Shown here: positions 43,368-52,006 of the stretch, piece after piece
Layout of the letters: each line of letters opens with the position of its first letter
Numbering within the stretch: position 1 is the stretch's first letter
Assembly (NCBI GenBank): GCA_017983795.1
Contig: JAGOAS010000019.1
Location: forward strand, 1-64,000
DNA length: 64,000 nt
Source of the DNA: Piscinibacter sp.
Lineage (GTDB): Bacteria > Pseudomonadota > Gammaproteobacteria > Burkholderiales > Burkholderiaceae_C
Reading direction: 5' to 3'
Translations under genes and position numbers: made by a program
The notes under the pieces: generated by a model
Databases searched by the model: none
Told to the model about the DNA's origin: nothing
The model's input: the letters and a program-made list of their open reading frames with translations, nothing else

Positions 43368-45851
43368 ATGTCATCGCGCCTGATCCAGACCGCCGAGCAC
43401 GGTCTCGTCGTCTTCTGCGGCGCCGGCGTGTCGATGGTTCCGCCGAGCAGCCTGCCGTCGTGGTGGGCGCTCAACGAACAGATCGTCGCCAGCCTCGCCG
43501 CGCTGATCGAGCGCTACTGCGGTGCGGCGCAGGCGCAGGCCTGGGCCGCGCTGCTGAATGCGCGGCGCACGGCGGGATCGTTCCCGCCCGAGTACCAGGC
43601 CGAGTTGATCAGCAGGCACTTCGGCTCGGCCTACTTCAAGGTGCTGCAGTGCCTCGACGGCGAGACGCCGAACGCGGTGCACGAATCGCTCGCCGCGCTC
43701 GCGCAGGCGGGCGTCGTGCGCGTGATCGTCACCTCCAATTTCGACCGGCTGCTCGAGCGCGCCTTCGCGCGCCGCGGCGTGCCGCTGGACGTGCACATCA
43801 CGGCGGCGCAGTTCGAGGCGCTGGCCGATCGGCTGGCGGGCGAGCCGTCGCCGGCGGCGCCGTGCCAGCTGCTCAAGCTGCACGGTTCGGTGGAGGAGCC
43901 GGACACGCTGGTCGACACGCTTGCGCAGCGCATGCGCGGGCTGTCGCCGGCCATCTGCAGTGCGACGCGCTCCTGCCTGCAGCGCTACCACTGGCTGTTC
44001 CTGGGCTACTCCGGCGCCGACCTGGAGGCGAACCCGCACTACCTGGGCTTGCAGGCCGAGGCGGCCACCGCGGTGGGGTTGTCGTGGCTGGTGCGCGACG
44101 ACGCCCGCGTGACGGTTCCGCCGAGCGTGACGCGCATCGTGTCGCTCTTCGGTGAACGCGGCGAGCTGCTGCGCGGAGAACTCCCCGGCTGGCTGCAGCA
44201 GGCCTTCGGTCGCTGGCTGGCGCCGGCCGCAGACCCTGCTGCCGCCACGCCGCTGACGCCGTCCGTGCCGGCGCGCGAAGCCCTCGTGCGCCACACCCGT
44301 GAATGGGCCGAGGCCCTGGGCCCCGAGCGGGCCGCACTCGTCATCGCCGACATGCTGGGCCACGTGGCCGGAGATCCGGCGGCCGCGCGTGAGCTGCTGG
44401 CGAAGGTGCTGGACGCCGCCTCGACGCCCCCCAATGCGCGGCCCGCGCTCGCCAACGCACTGGCGAATACGCTGAACAGCCTCGGCGACATCGCCGCGGC
44501 GCGCCAGGTCGCCGAAGCCGCGCTGGCGCGCCTGCCGGCGGGCGAGGGGCCGGAACGCATCGGCCTGCAAAGCACGCTCGGCCTCATCGACTTCGGCGCC
44601 GGGGCGTGGGCGGCGGCGCTCGAGGCCTTCGACCGCGTGGCTGCCGACAGCGCCGCCCGCGGCGACGACGAACGGCGCGGCATTGCGCTGCACAACCGCG
44701 CGATGGTGCTGGAGCGGATGGCTCGCTTCGACGACGCGGCCGAATGCTACGGCGAGGAACTGGCGCTGGTCACGCGCCTGGGCGACGTGATGGCGCAGGC
44801 GCAGGCGCAGAACAACCTGGCGGCGCTGCACCTGCGCACCGGGCACTACGCGCAGGCGATCGACGCGGCCCGTGCGGCCATCGCGCTTCGCGAGCGTCTC
44901 GGCGACGAGCTCGGCGTGGCCCATGCGATGGGCAACATCGGCTCGGCGCTGAGCCAGCAGGGCGACGTGAAGGGCGCGCTGGCGGCGTACGAGAAGATCC
45001 TGGCGGTCTTCCGCCGCATCGGCCATCGGCAGGGTGAGCTGACGACGCTGTTGAACCTGGGCACGGTCGCCGGCGAGGCCCATGACCACGCGCGTGCCGA
45101 AGCGCCGCTGCGCGAGGCGCTGGCGCTCGCGACGGCGACCGGCCATGGCGGCGAGCGCCTGCGCGCGCTGTGGGAGCTGGCCGCCACCTGCCGCGAAACC
45201 GGGCGCCCCGACGAGGCGCGCGCGCTGCTGGCCGAGGCGCTGGAGCAGGCCCGTGCGGCGCAGGACCGGGCCGCCGAAGCCAATGTGCTGGTCGAGACCG
45301 GCGTGCTGCACTGGCGCCGCGGCGCGCTGGCCGAGGCCGAGGCCGCGCTGCGCGACGGCATCCGCCTGCGCGAGACGATCGCCGAGCCGACGGCGCTGGA
45401 CGCTGCGCGCTCCAACCTGGCACTCGTGCTGCGCGCGCAAGGTCGCCTCGACGAGACGGCGGCGCTGCTGGAAGCGCTGCTGGCGTCCGCCGCGCAGCGC
45501 GGCGAGCAGGGCACGGTGGCACACCTGCACTACAACCTCGGCGCCCTCCAGCACGAGCGCGGCCAGGTGGACGAGGCCGTGCGCCACTTCGACGCCGCGC
45601 AGCGCTGGTACCGCGACGCCGGCCAGACCACGCGCGCGGTGCAGGTGCTGTCGACGCTGGGCACCGTCTGCGGCACGCAAGGCAAGGTCGGCGCCAGTCT
45701 GGCGTGGTTCGACCAGGCGATCGCTCTCGCGTCGGAGGCAGCGCACCGGGACGCGATCGGGGCGGGCCTGAAGCGCGTCATCGAAGTTCTGCTGCGCAAC
45801 GGCTACCCCGACATCGCGCAGACCTTTGCGCAGCGCGGCGCATCGGGCTAA
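43368..45851 (+). CDS. SIR2-like domain / TPR repeat protein (candidate antiphage NADase)
   Basis: This 827-aa protein has an N-terminal SIR2-like domain (about 1-260): LVVFCGAGVSMVPPSSL (NAD-binding Gly loop), VIVTSNFDRLLERAF with Asn124, CQLLKLHGSVEEP with His172, and WLFLGYSGADLE. Asn and His at these places are the catalytic pair of SIR2 NADases. From about residue 330 to the end lie many tetratricopeptide repeats (for example NNLAALHLRTGHYAQAIDAA, MGNIGSALSQQGDVKGALAA). SIR2 fused to a sensor or TPR region is a known plan of abortive-infection defence proteins that destroy NAD after phage sensing. It is a single gene, just after the ccdB relic. A host signalling role is the alternative. 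Confidence 0.88.
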   Translation: MSSRLIQTAEHGLVVFCGAGVSMVPPSSLPSWWALNEQIVASLAALIERYCGAAQAQAWAALLNARRTAGSFPPEYQAELISRHFGSAYFKVLQCLDGETPNAVHESLAALAQAGVVRVIVTSNFDRLLERAFARRGVPLDVHITAAQFEALADRLAGEPSPAAPCQLLKLHGSVEEPDTLVDTLAQRMRGLSPAICSATRSCLQRYHWLFLGYSGADLEANPHYLGLQAEAATAVGLSWLVRDDARVTVPPSVTRIVSLFGERGELLRGELPGWLQQAFGRWLAPAADPAAATPLTPSVPAREALVRHTREWAEALGPERAALVIADMLGHVAGDPAAARELLAKVLDAASTPPNARPALANALANTLNSLGDIAAARQVAEAALARLPAGEGPERIGLQSTLGLIDFGAGAWAAALEAFDRVAADSAARGDDERRGIALHNRAMVLERMARFDDAAECYGEELALVTRLGDVMAQAQAQNNLAALHLRTGHYAQAIDAARAAIALRERLGDELGVAHAMGNIGSALSQQGDVKGALAAYEKILAVFRRIGHRQGELTTLLNLGTVAGEAHDHARAEAPLREALALATATGHGGERLRALWELAATCRETGRPDEARALLAEALEQARAAQDRAAEANVLVETGVLHWRRGALAEAEAALRDGIRLRETIAEPTALDAARSNLALVLRAQGRLDETAALLEALLASAAQRGEQGTVAHLHYNLGALQHERGQVDEAVRHFDAAQRWYRDAGQTTRAVQVLSTLGTVCGTQGKVGASLAWFDQAIALASEAAHRDAIGAGLKRVIEVLLRNGYPDIAQTFAQRGASG

Positions 45852-46555
45852 AGGCTCCGCCCTTCGCCGCGCTCCTCGTGCGTGCGTCCGTCGCGGATGT
45901 GATAGAGCCGCTTGAAGGTCGGGATGATCTTCTCGTCGTGCGTGACCACGATGACCGCCGTGTGGTACTGCACCGCCATCTGGTCGAGGATGCGCACCAC
46001 GGCGAGCGCGCGTTCGCTGTCCAGCGGCGCGGTCGGCTCGTCGGCGAGGATCACCGGCGGCCGGTTGGCCAGCGCGCGTGCGATCGACACGCGCTGCTGC
46101 TCGCCGCCGGAGAGCTCCGAGGGCTGCGCGGCGGCGCGATGCTCGACGTCCAGCGCCTTCAGCAACTCGCGCGCGCGTGCCCGGGCCTGCGCATTGGGCT
46201 GCCCCGCCAGCATGGGCAGCAGCGCCACGTTGTCGGTGACGTCGAGGAAGGGGATGAGGTAGGGCGCCTGGAAGACGAAGCCGATGCTGTCGCGGCGCAG
46301 CGCGCGCAGGTCGGGGATCTTCCAGCCCTCGTCGTAGATGGTGTCGCCGCCCAGCACCATCTTGCCGCCGCTGGGCTCGATCACCGCGCCCAGGCACTTC
46401 AGCAGGGTGCTCTTGCCCGAGCCCGAGGGCCCGATCAGGCCGACCACCTCGCCGGGCGCGACGACCATGTTGACGTCCTTCAGTGCATCGACCGCGGTGT
46501 CGCCCTCGCCGTAGCGCTTGCGCAGGCCTTCGATGCGGATGCCGAGCTCGGCCAT
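45848..46555 (-). CDS. ABC transporter ATPase (MacB/LolD type)
   Basis: The 235-aa ATPase has Walker A GLIGPSGSGKSTLLKCLGA, signature SELSGGEQQRVSIARALA, Walker B PVILADEPTAPLDSERAL and switch His in VIVVTHDEKIIP. DRAL-type LolD/MacB ATPases work with FtsX-like permeases in mechanotransmission-style export. It is the last gene of a TetR-adaptor-permease-ATPase operon (49539 to 45848). Its stop codon overlaps that of the convergent SIR2 gene. Confidence 0.93.
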   Translation of the reverse strand: MAELGIRIEGLRKRYGEGDTAVDALKDVNMVVAPGEVVGLIGPSGSGKSTLLKCLGAVIEPSGGKMVLGGDTIYDEGWKIPDLRALRRDSIGFVFQAPYLIPFLDVTDNVALLPMLAGQPNAQARARARELLKALDVEHRAAAQPSELSGGEQQRVSIARALANRPPVILADEPTAPLDSERALAVVRILDQMAVQYHTAVIVVTHDEKIIPTFKRLYHIRDGRTHEERGEGRSL

Positions 46556-46556
46556 C

Positions 46557-47756
46557 TCAGCCTCCGATCGCCGCAGCCGGGTCGACCTTGAGCGCGACGC
46601 GGATCGCCAGCGTGCTGGCCAGCGCGCAGATCAGCGTCACCGCCAGCAGGCCGCGCAGCGCGTCGCCCGGCTCGAGCAGCACATATTTGGGGAAGATCGG
46701 CGCCCAGACCGTGGCGGCCACCTTGCCCACCACGAAGCCGATCAGCCCCAGGCCCAGCGCCTGCTGCAGGATCATTCCGGCGATGGTGCGGTTGCGCGTG
46801 CCGATCAGCTTGAGCACCGCGATCTCGCGGATCTTGCCCAGCGTCATCGTGTAGATGATGAAGGCCACGATGGCCGCGCTGACGACGGCCAGGATGACGA
46901 GGAACATGCCGATCTGCTTGGCCGAGGTGGCGATCAGCTTGTCGACCAGGATCGCCTCCATCTGCGCGCGCGTGTAGGCCTCGAGGTGCTTCCAGCGCCG
47001 CACCGGCTCGGCCACGCGCTCGGCGTCCGCGCCCGGCCGCACCTGCACCAGGATCGCATTGACGTTGCGGTTGTTCGCCTGCGCGGCCTGGATCGCCTCG
47101 AGCAGCCCGGGAACGCCGGGGCGGTTCAGGGCCGGGTTGGCGGCGGTGCGCGCGCGCTCGTTGAGGATGGCGTCGTTGTCCTTGAGGAACTGCGCTTCCT
47201 GCGCGTCCTTGAGCGGAATGAACACCATCGGGTCGCCGCCCGAGGACACCATGCGCCGCGTCAGCCCGACCACGGTGTAGTCGTGGCGCCGGATGCGGAT
47301 GCGTTCGCCCAGCGCGAAGCCGGTGCGCAGGTCGGCCACCGCCTCGTAGTGGCTGCGCGTGATGTGCCGGCCCGCCACCAGATAGGCGGGCTCGCCGGGC
47401 TGGCCGGGTTCGAAGCCGACCACCATCGCGCGCACGTCGCCGGCGCCGTCGCTGCGCCGCACCTGCATGGTCAGGTAGGTGACGTTGGCCGCGCGTGCCA
47501 CGTCGGGCAGGCCCAGCACGCTGCGCACCACGTCGTCGCGCAGGCTGGACGATTCGGCATAGGGGCCCTGGGTGTCCTGCTGCACGATCCAGAGGTCGGC
47601 GCCGCTGTTGCCGAGCAGCGCGCGCGCATCGTCGACCATGCCGCGGTAGACGCCGGCCATGGTGAGCGTCACGCCGATCAGCAGGCCCAGGCCCAGGCCG
47701 GTGAGGACGAACTTGCCCCAGGAGTGCAGGATGTCGCGGCCGGCCAGGCTGATCAT
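46557..47756 (-). CDS. ABC transporter permease (FtsX/DevC type)
   Basis: The 399-aa protein starts at MISLAGRDILHSWGKFVLTG. One N-terminal helix (FVLTGLGLGLLIGVTLTMAG), a large periplasmic MacB-like domain (about 45-270) and three C-terminal helices (MFLVILAVVSAAIVAFIIYT; GMILQQALGLGLIGFVVGKV; LLAVTLICALASTLAIRVAL) form the FtsX layout. It couples ATP hydrolysis in the cytoplasm to movement of the periplasmic adaptor encoded just upstream. It overlaps the adaptor gene by 4 nt. The exported substrate is unknown. Confidence 0.92.
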   Translation of the reverse strand: MISLAGRDILHSWGKFVLTGLGLGLLIGVTLTMAGVYRGMVDDARALLGNSGADLWIVQQDTQGPYAESSSLRDDVVRSVLGLPDVARAANVTYLTMQVRRSDGAGDVRAMVVGFEPGQPGEPAYLVAGRHITRSHYEAVADLRTGFALGERIRIRRHDYTVVGLTRRMVSSGGDPMVFIPLKDAQEAQFLKDNDAILNERARTAANPALNRPGVPGLLEAIQAAQANNRNVNAILVQVRPGADAERVAEPVRRWKHLEAYTRAQMEAILVDKLIATSAKQIGMFLVILAVVSAAIVAFIIYTMTLGKIREIAVLKLIGTRNRTIAGMILQQALGLGLIGFVVGKVAATVWAPIFPKYVLLEPGDALRGLLAVTLICALASTLAIRVALKVDPAAAIGG

Positions 47757-48943
47757 GGACGTTGCCCCGTCAGCGACTCCACCACGCGGATGCGGCTGGT
47801 GGCGGCGAGCTCCTTCTCGCTGTGCAGCACGACGGTGGAGCCGGCCGCGAGGCCTTCGAGCACCTGCACCTGGCCGTCGAGGCTGGCCCGGCCGACGCGG
47901 ATGGGCGTGAAGTGCAGGCGCTCGTCCGCGATCGTCCACACGCCGGCGCGGCCTTGCTGCCGCTTGATCGCCGCGTTGGGCAGCGTCACGGCCTTGGGCG
48001 TCGCCGGCAGGGCGAGGCTCACCTCGGCGAGTTCGCCCACCGACAGCGCCGCCGGCGCCTGGTCGAAGGCGACCTGGGCGATGCGCTCCTCGGTGACGCT
48101 GTCGCTCACCGCCTCGACGCGCGCCACCTTGCCGGCCAGCGTGCGGCCCGTGTCGGAGCGCAGCACGATCTGCGCCGGCAGGCCCACGGCCAGGCCTGAC
48201 GAACGCGCCTGGTCGAGGCGCACCTTGACCCACAGCGACGCGGGTTCGATCAGCCGCAGCACCGCCTGGCCGGCGACGACCGTGGAGCCGGGCTCGGCAT
48301 CGCGGGCGACGACGATGCCGGCGATCGGCGCGCGCAGGCGCACGTTGGCGCGCTGCTGGTGGATGCCCGAGCGCTCGGCGGCGAGGCGTTGCTGATCCTG
48401 CCGCGCGGCGGCGAGATTGGCCTGCGCGGCGCCGAGCGCGGCCTCGGCCGAGGCCTGCTCCTGCAGCCGGGCTTCGAGCGCGCCGGCGCTGATGAAATTC
48501 TGCGCGGCGAGCTCGGTGTGGCGGCGCGCGTTGAGCGTCGCCAGCTCGCGCCGGGCCAGGGCGTCCTGCTGCTGCGCCGCGGCCGCGGCCACCGCACTGC
48601 CGGCGCGCGCGATGGCCGCATCGAGGGCCAGCGCGCGTTCGTCGAGGTCCACCGGGTCCATCTCCGCCAGCAACTGGCCGGCCGCCACCGTGTCGCCCAC
48701 CTCCGCGGCCACCGTCTTGACGCGCCCCGCGACGGTCGGGCCGATCAGGATGCTGCGCCGCGCCTCGACCGTGCCGATGCCGAACAGGGCGGGCGTGATG
48801 CTTCCTTCGCTGGCCGTCGTGATGGTCACGCGCGTCGGCGCGAGCGGGCCGGAGCGCAGCGCCACCATGACCAGGGCGGCGAGCAGGGCGAGGCCCAGCA
48901 GCGCCAGCAGCCACCGGCTGCGGGTGAGCGCGCCGGGCTTCAC
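47753..48943 (-). CDS. HlyD/RND-type periplasmic adaptor of the ABC exporter
   Basis: The 396-aa protein has an N-terminal membrane anchor (WLLALLGLALLAALVMVALR), a lipoyl-like half (VEARRSILIGPTVAGRVKTV) with its partner ANVRLRAPIAGIVVARDAEP, a long coiled-coil hairpin between them and C-terminal beta-barrel/membrane-proximal domains. Adaptors bridge the inner-membrane permease to an outer-membrane channel; no channel gene is in this operon, so a shared TolC-like protein would be needed. Confidence 0.92.
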   Translation of the reverse strand: MKPGALTRSRWLLALLGLALLAALVMVALRSGPLAPTRVTITTASEGSITPALFGIGTVEARRSILIGPTVAGRVKTVAAEVGDTVAAGQLLAEMDPVDLDERALALDAAIARAGSAVAAAAAQQQDALARRELATLNARRHTELAAQNFISAGALEARLQEQASAEAALGAAQANLAAARQDQQRLAAERSGIHQQRANVRLRAPIAGIVVARDAEPGSTVVAGQAVLRLIEPASLWVKVRLDQARSSGLAVGLPAQIVLRSDTGRTLAGKVARVEAVSDSVTEERIAQVAFDQAPAALSVGELAEVSLALPATPKAVTLPNAAIKRQQGRAGVWTIADERLHFTPIRVGRASLDGQVQVLEGLAAGSTVVLHSEKELAATSRIRVVESLTGQRP

Positions 48944-49539
48944 GACGCCGCTCCGATGCCGCGCAGATACAGCGCGAAGACCGGACCCGCCTGCTGGCGC
49001 ATCGCCGCCGGCCGGCCGCCCAGCATCGACTGCATCACCAGGCCCTGGATGAGCCCGATGAAGCCCGTGGCGGCCGCTTCGACATCGACGTCGGCGCCGA
49101 TCTGCCGCTGCGCGACGGCCTCGTTCAACACCGCCAGCAGCAGCTTGCGGTAGCCCTGCAGCACCGCGCGCACCTCGAGCTTGGCCGCGGAGTCGGCGGG
49201 CTGCTGCAGCTCATGGAAGATGAAGCGCGGCACGCCGGGGTGCGCGATGACGAATTCGACGTGCGCCTGGAACATCGCCGCCAGCGCCTCGCGCGGCGTG
49301 CCGGCCTGCGCCGCCGCGTCCTGCAGGGCCTGCAGCAGCGCTTCGCGCACCCAGCGCATCGCGGCCAGCCAGATGGCGTCCTTGGTCGGGAAATGCTTGA
49401 ACACCGCGCCCTGGGTGACGCCGATCGCCTCGGCGATGTCGCCGGTGGTGATCAGCGCCGGGCTGGACGCGCTGGCCAGCTGCAGGGCGGCCGCCACGAT
49501 CTCGGCCTGGCGGTGCTCGGTGGGGAGGCGGGTCTGCAT
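48940..49539 (-). CDS. TetR family repressor of the ABC exporter operon
   Basis: The 199-aa protein has a TetR helix-turn-helix at about residues 28-55 (ALITTGDIAEAIGVTQGAVF, KHFPTKDAIWLAAM) and a variable ligand-binding C-terminal part. It is the first gene of the exporter operon, overlapping the adaptor gene by 4 nt. A near-perfect palindrome lies 4 nt before its start, as expected for autoregulation. The inducer is unknown. Confidence 0.92.
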   Translation of the reverse strand: MQTRLPTEHRQAEIVAAALQLASASSPALITTGDIAEAIGVTQGAVFKHFPTKDAIWLAAMRWVREALLQALQDAAAQAGTPREALAAMFQAHVEFVIAHPGVPRFIFHELQQPADSAAKLEVRAVLQGYRKLLLAVLNEAVAQRQIGADVDVEAAATGFIGLIQGLVMQSMLGGRPAAMRQQAGPVFALYLRGIGAAS

Positions 49540-49543
49540 GGCT

Positions 49544-49573
49544 CACTGGTAAGTCATCGATTACTTGCCAGTG
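49544..49573. promoter_or_regulatory. palindromic TetR-type operator
   Basis: CACTGGTAAGT, eight bases, then ACTTGCCAGTG: 11-bp arms with one mismatch, directly upstream of the TetR start codon. Size and location fit a TetR dimer site that represses the TetR-adaptor-permease-ATPase operon. Confidence 0.75.
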
Positions 49574-49606
49574 TACGTCGATTCCGGGATACCATCCACC
49601 GTATCT

Positions 49607-49624
49607 GCCGAGTGCGGCTTTTTT
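49607..49624 (+). terminator. weak terminator-like hairpin with T6 before the DUF302 gene
   Basis: GCCG-AGTG-CGGC followed by six T residues lies 11 nt upstream of the DUF302 ribosome-binding site. The stem has only four base pairs, so it may be an attenuator-like element or chance. Confidence 0.25.
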
Positions 49625-49642
49625 CACCATGGAGGAAGCGCC

Positions 49643-50044
49643 ATGTACGGATTTACCACCACCCTCACGGGCCTCTCTTTCGACGCGGCGCTGGAGAAGA
49701 CCACGGCGGCGCTCAAGGCCGAAGGCTTCGGCGTGCTGAGCGACATCGACGTGCAGCGCGCGATGAAGGAGAAGCTCGGCGCCGAGATGCGGCCCTACCG
49801 CATCCTCGGCGCCTGCAACCCGCCGCTGGCACATCAGGCGCTGCAGGCCGAACCCGACATCGGCCTGCTGCTGCCCTGCAACGTGATCGTGCGCGAGGAA
49901 GCGCCCGGGCGCGTCGTGGTCGGCTTCCTGGATCCGCAGACCATGGTGGGCCTGGTGGGCAAGCCCGGCGTGAAGCCGGTGGCCGACGAGGCCGAGCGCA
50001 GGCTGCGCCGGGCCTGTGCGGCGCTCGCCGGCGCAACAGCCTGA
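49643..50044 (+). CDS. DUF302 domain protein
   Basis: This 133-aa protein has a strong GGAGGA ahead of the ATG. It shows the DUF302 pattern: [56 protein letters not shown], and [22 protein letters not shown]302 proteins are small alpha/beta folds of unsettled function, sometimes linked to metal or stress responses. No signal peptide is seen. It is divergent from the TetR-exporter operon. Confidence 0.9.
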   Translation: MYGFTTTLTGLSFDAALEKTTAALKAEGFGVLSDIDVQRAMKEKLGAEMRPYRILGACNPPLAHQALQAEPDIGLLLPCNVIVREEAPGRVVVGFLDPQTMVGLVGKPGVKPVADEAERRLRRACAALAGATA

Positions 50045-50049
50045 CCGGG

Positions 50050-50322
50050 ATGCAGCGCGAGGAGTGCGCTATCCTCGCGACCGCCATGGAGTGTTTGCAG
50101 CGCTGGTGTCCTGAGGTGGTGACGCAAGGGAAGAAGAAGACGCCCGCCGCAGATCGCCGCTCGGGCGGTGATCGGCGCAGGGTCGACAAAGGTTCGCCGA
50201 ACGGCCGCGAGCGCCGCGTCGGCATGGAGCCGCGCAAGCCCGAGATCTCGGAAGTGGAGATCACGCCGTCCGAGTGGGCGGCCCTCGAAGAAGATCTGCT
50301 GCGGCCCAAGCCCAAGGGCTGA
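50050..50322 (+). CDS. small hypothetical protein with repeated Asp-Arg-Arg motif
   Basis: The protein has 90 aa from ATG 50050, or 78 aa from ATG 50086. It is very basic in the middle (ADRRSGGDRRRVDKGS, GRERRVG) and acidic at the end (SEVEITPSEWAALEEDLL). I do not know its function. The DRR...DRR...ERR spacing recalls short conserved basic stretches in other small proteobacterial proteins. It is 5 nt behind the DUF302 gene, so the two are probably co-transcribed. Confidence 0.5.
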   Translation: MQREECAILATAMECLQRWCPEVVTQGKKKTPAADRRSGGDRRRVDKGSPNGRERRVGMEPRKPEISEVEITPSEWAALEEDLLRPKPKG

Positions 50323-50346
50323 GGCGCCCGCCCGCGACGCGCCGGC

Positions 50347-51990
50347 TCAGAAGCTCGTCTTGGTCTTCACGTTGAGCTGCACCTTCTTGATGTCGGCCGA
50401 GGCGCCGAGGGGGAAGGCCAGGTCCACGTGCAGCACGTTGCTGAACGCCGAGCGCACGCTGACGATGCGCAGCCCGGCGCCGACGTTGCTCAGCCAGCCG
50501 GGGTCGATGCTGTTGACGTAGTCGCCGCCCCAGGCGCGGCCGGCATCGAAGAACAGCGCGCCGCCGACGCGGAACAGCTGCCAGACATAGAGATCGGTGT
50601 AGAAGCGCTCCTCGACGGTGAACAGCGCGCGCCGCGTGCCGCTCTGGTAGCGCAGCGGGTAGCCGCGCAGGCCGTTGTCGCCGCCGAGCAGCAGCAGATC
50701 GGGCAGTTCGGGCCGCGTCAGCTGGTCGAGCGAAGCAGCCGCGTAGAAGAGCCGGCGCCGGCCCTGCGGCAGGTAGTACTGCGCCTGCGCGCCGACGCGC
50801 TGGCGCTGCACCCGTCCGTCGTCGATCTGGCCGCTGATCTGCGCCTGTGCCATCAGGCGGTGCTCGGGCCAGGGCTCGAAGCCGCGGCCGATGCTGGCCG
50901 TATAGAGCCAGGGGCTGCGCGTCGAGCCGAGCCCGGCGGAGGCCTTGCCGAGCTGAAGCTTGGCCGCCAGGCCGAGCGCGAAGAACTCCGGGCGGCCGAT
51001 CAGGTTGCGGTTGACCTCGCGCTCGAAACGATCTTCCACCAGCTCGTAGCGCACGAAGGGCGCGCGCAGTTTCTCGCTGGCCGGCAGCGCCGCGGGCGCG
51101 ACCAGTGCCGGGTCGTTGGCATAACCGTCGTCCTGCAGGCTCAGGCCGAGCGAGTACCGTTGCACCCAGCCCTCGCGCAGGCCCGGCGAAAGCCCGCCGA
51201 ACAACTCGGCGCGCCGCTCGCTGCGGCGGTACTGCGCGACCACCTCGCCGGCGTTGTAGACGCTGTCGATGCGCTTGTCGTCGAGGGCCGACACGCCGGC
51301 CGTCCAGCGCGCATCGAGCTCGTAGAAGGGCCGCACCAGCGAGACGGCGTCGCGGCTGCCGTCGCTGCTGGTGGCGTGCGAGTAGTCGAACGAGGCCCAG
51401 GTGCCGAAGGCGCGCGGGTTGGAGAAGACGAATTCGGTGCTGGTGCGGTCGACGTCCTTGGAGCGGCCGATGCCGACCGAGGTGCCGGTGCCGAGGATGT
51501 TGTAGTCGCGGATGCGGAAGCCGCCGGTGTTCGCGCCGCCGCTGCGCCCGGCGCTGAAGCCCGGGTCGAGCGACCAGGTATCGCGCGTTGCCACCTCGAT
51601 GTCGACCACGCCGTCGTGCACGGCCGCCGGGCGGATCACGACCTCGTAGAGATAGCGGTTGCTGCGCAGCAGCCGCTCGGTTTCGTCGATCAGCCGCGCC
51701 GAGACCGGCTCGCCGCTCTTGAACAGCAGCGCACGTTCGATCACGCCGGTGTGCGTGACGATGTGCAGCCGGTTGGCGGCGCGGAACAGCGCCTTGTCCT
51801 CGTCCGGGTTGGCAAGGTCGAAGATGTCGCCGGCCAGCACGCGCACCTCGCCGATGCGCGCGCCCGCGGCCTCGAGCTCGGCGAAGCTGGGCAACGGGGC
51901 GTCGCCGCCCTGCGCGCGGGCCGGAGCCATCCACGCGAGGCCGACGCACAGGAGGATGGCGAACCACGGCATGCGCGCAGTGTGCGCCAT
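50347..51990 (-). CDS. BamA/TamA-like outer membrane protein (surface antigen D15 domain)
   Basis: The 547-aa protein has a signal peptide (MPWFAILLCVGLAWMAPARA). A POTRA-like segment spans about residues 75-130 (ALLFKSGEPVSARLIDETER, LLRSNRYLYEVVIRP). The rest is a beta-barrel with alternating aromatic strands, the conserved LLGGDNGLRGYPLRYQSG motif of the D15 family and a C-terminal Phe (VKTKTSF), the outer-membrane assembly signal. Compared with BamA (five POTRA domains, about 800 aa) it is short, closer to TamA/patatin-type translocators. Its client is unknown; neighbours give no hint. Confidence 0.85.
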   Translation of the reverse strand: MAHTARMPWFAILLCVGLAWMAPARAQGGDAPLPSFAELEAAGARIGEVRVLAGDIFDLANPDEDKALFRAANRLHIVTHTGVIERALLFKSGEPVSARLIDETERLLRSNRYLYEVVIRPAAVHDGVVDIEVATRDTWSLDPGFSAGRSGGANTGGFRIRDYNILGTGTSVGIGRSKDVDRTSTEFVFSNPRAFGTWASFDYSHATSSDGSRDAVSLVRPFYELDARWTAGVSALDDKRIDSVYNAGEVVAQYRRSERRAELFGGLSPGLREGWVQRYSLGLSLQDDGYANDPALVAPAALPASEKLRAPFVRYELVEDRFEREVNRNLIGRPEFFALGLAAKLQLGKASAGLGSTRSPWLYTASIGRGFEPWPEHRLMAQAQISGQIDDGRVQRQRVGAQAQYYLPQGRRRLFYAAASLDQLTRPELPDLLLLGGDNGLRGYPLRYQSGTRRALFTVEERFYTDLYVWQLFRVGGALFFDAGRAWGGDYVNSIDPGWLSNVGAGLRIVSVRSAFSNVLHVDLAFPLGASADIKKVQLNVKTKTSF

Positions 51991-52006
51991 GGCGCTTGCC
52001 TGGGGC

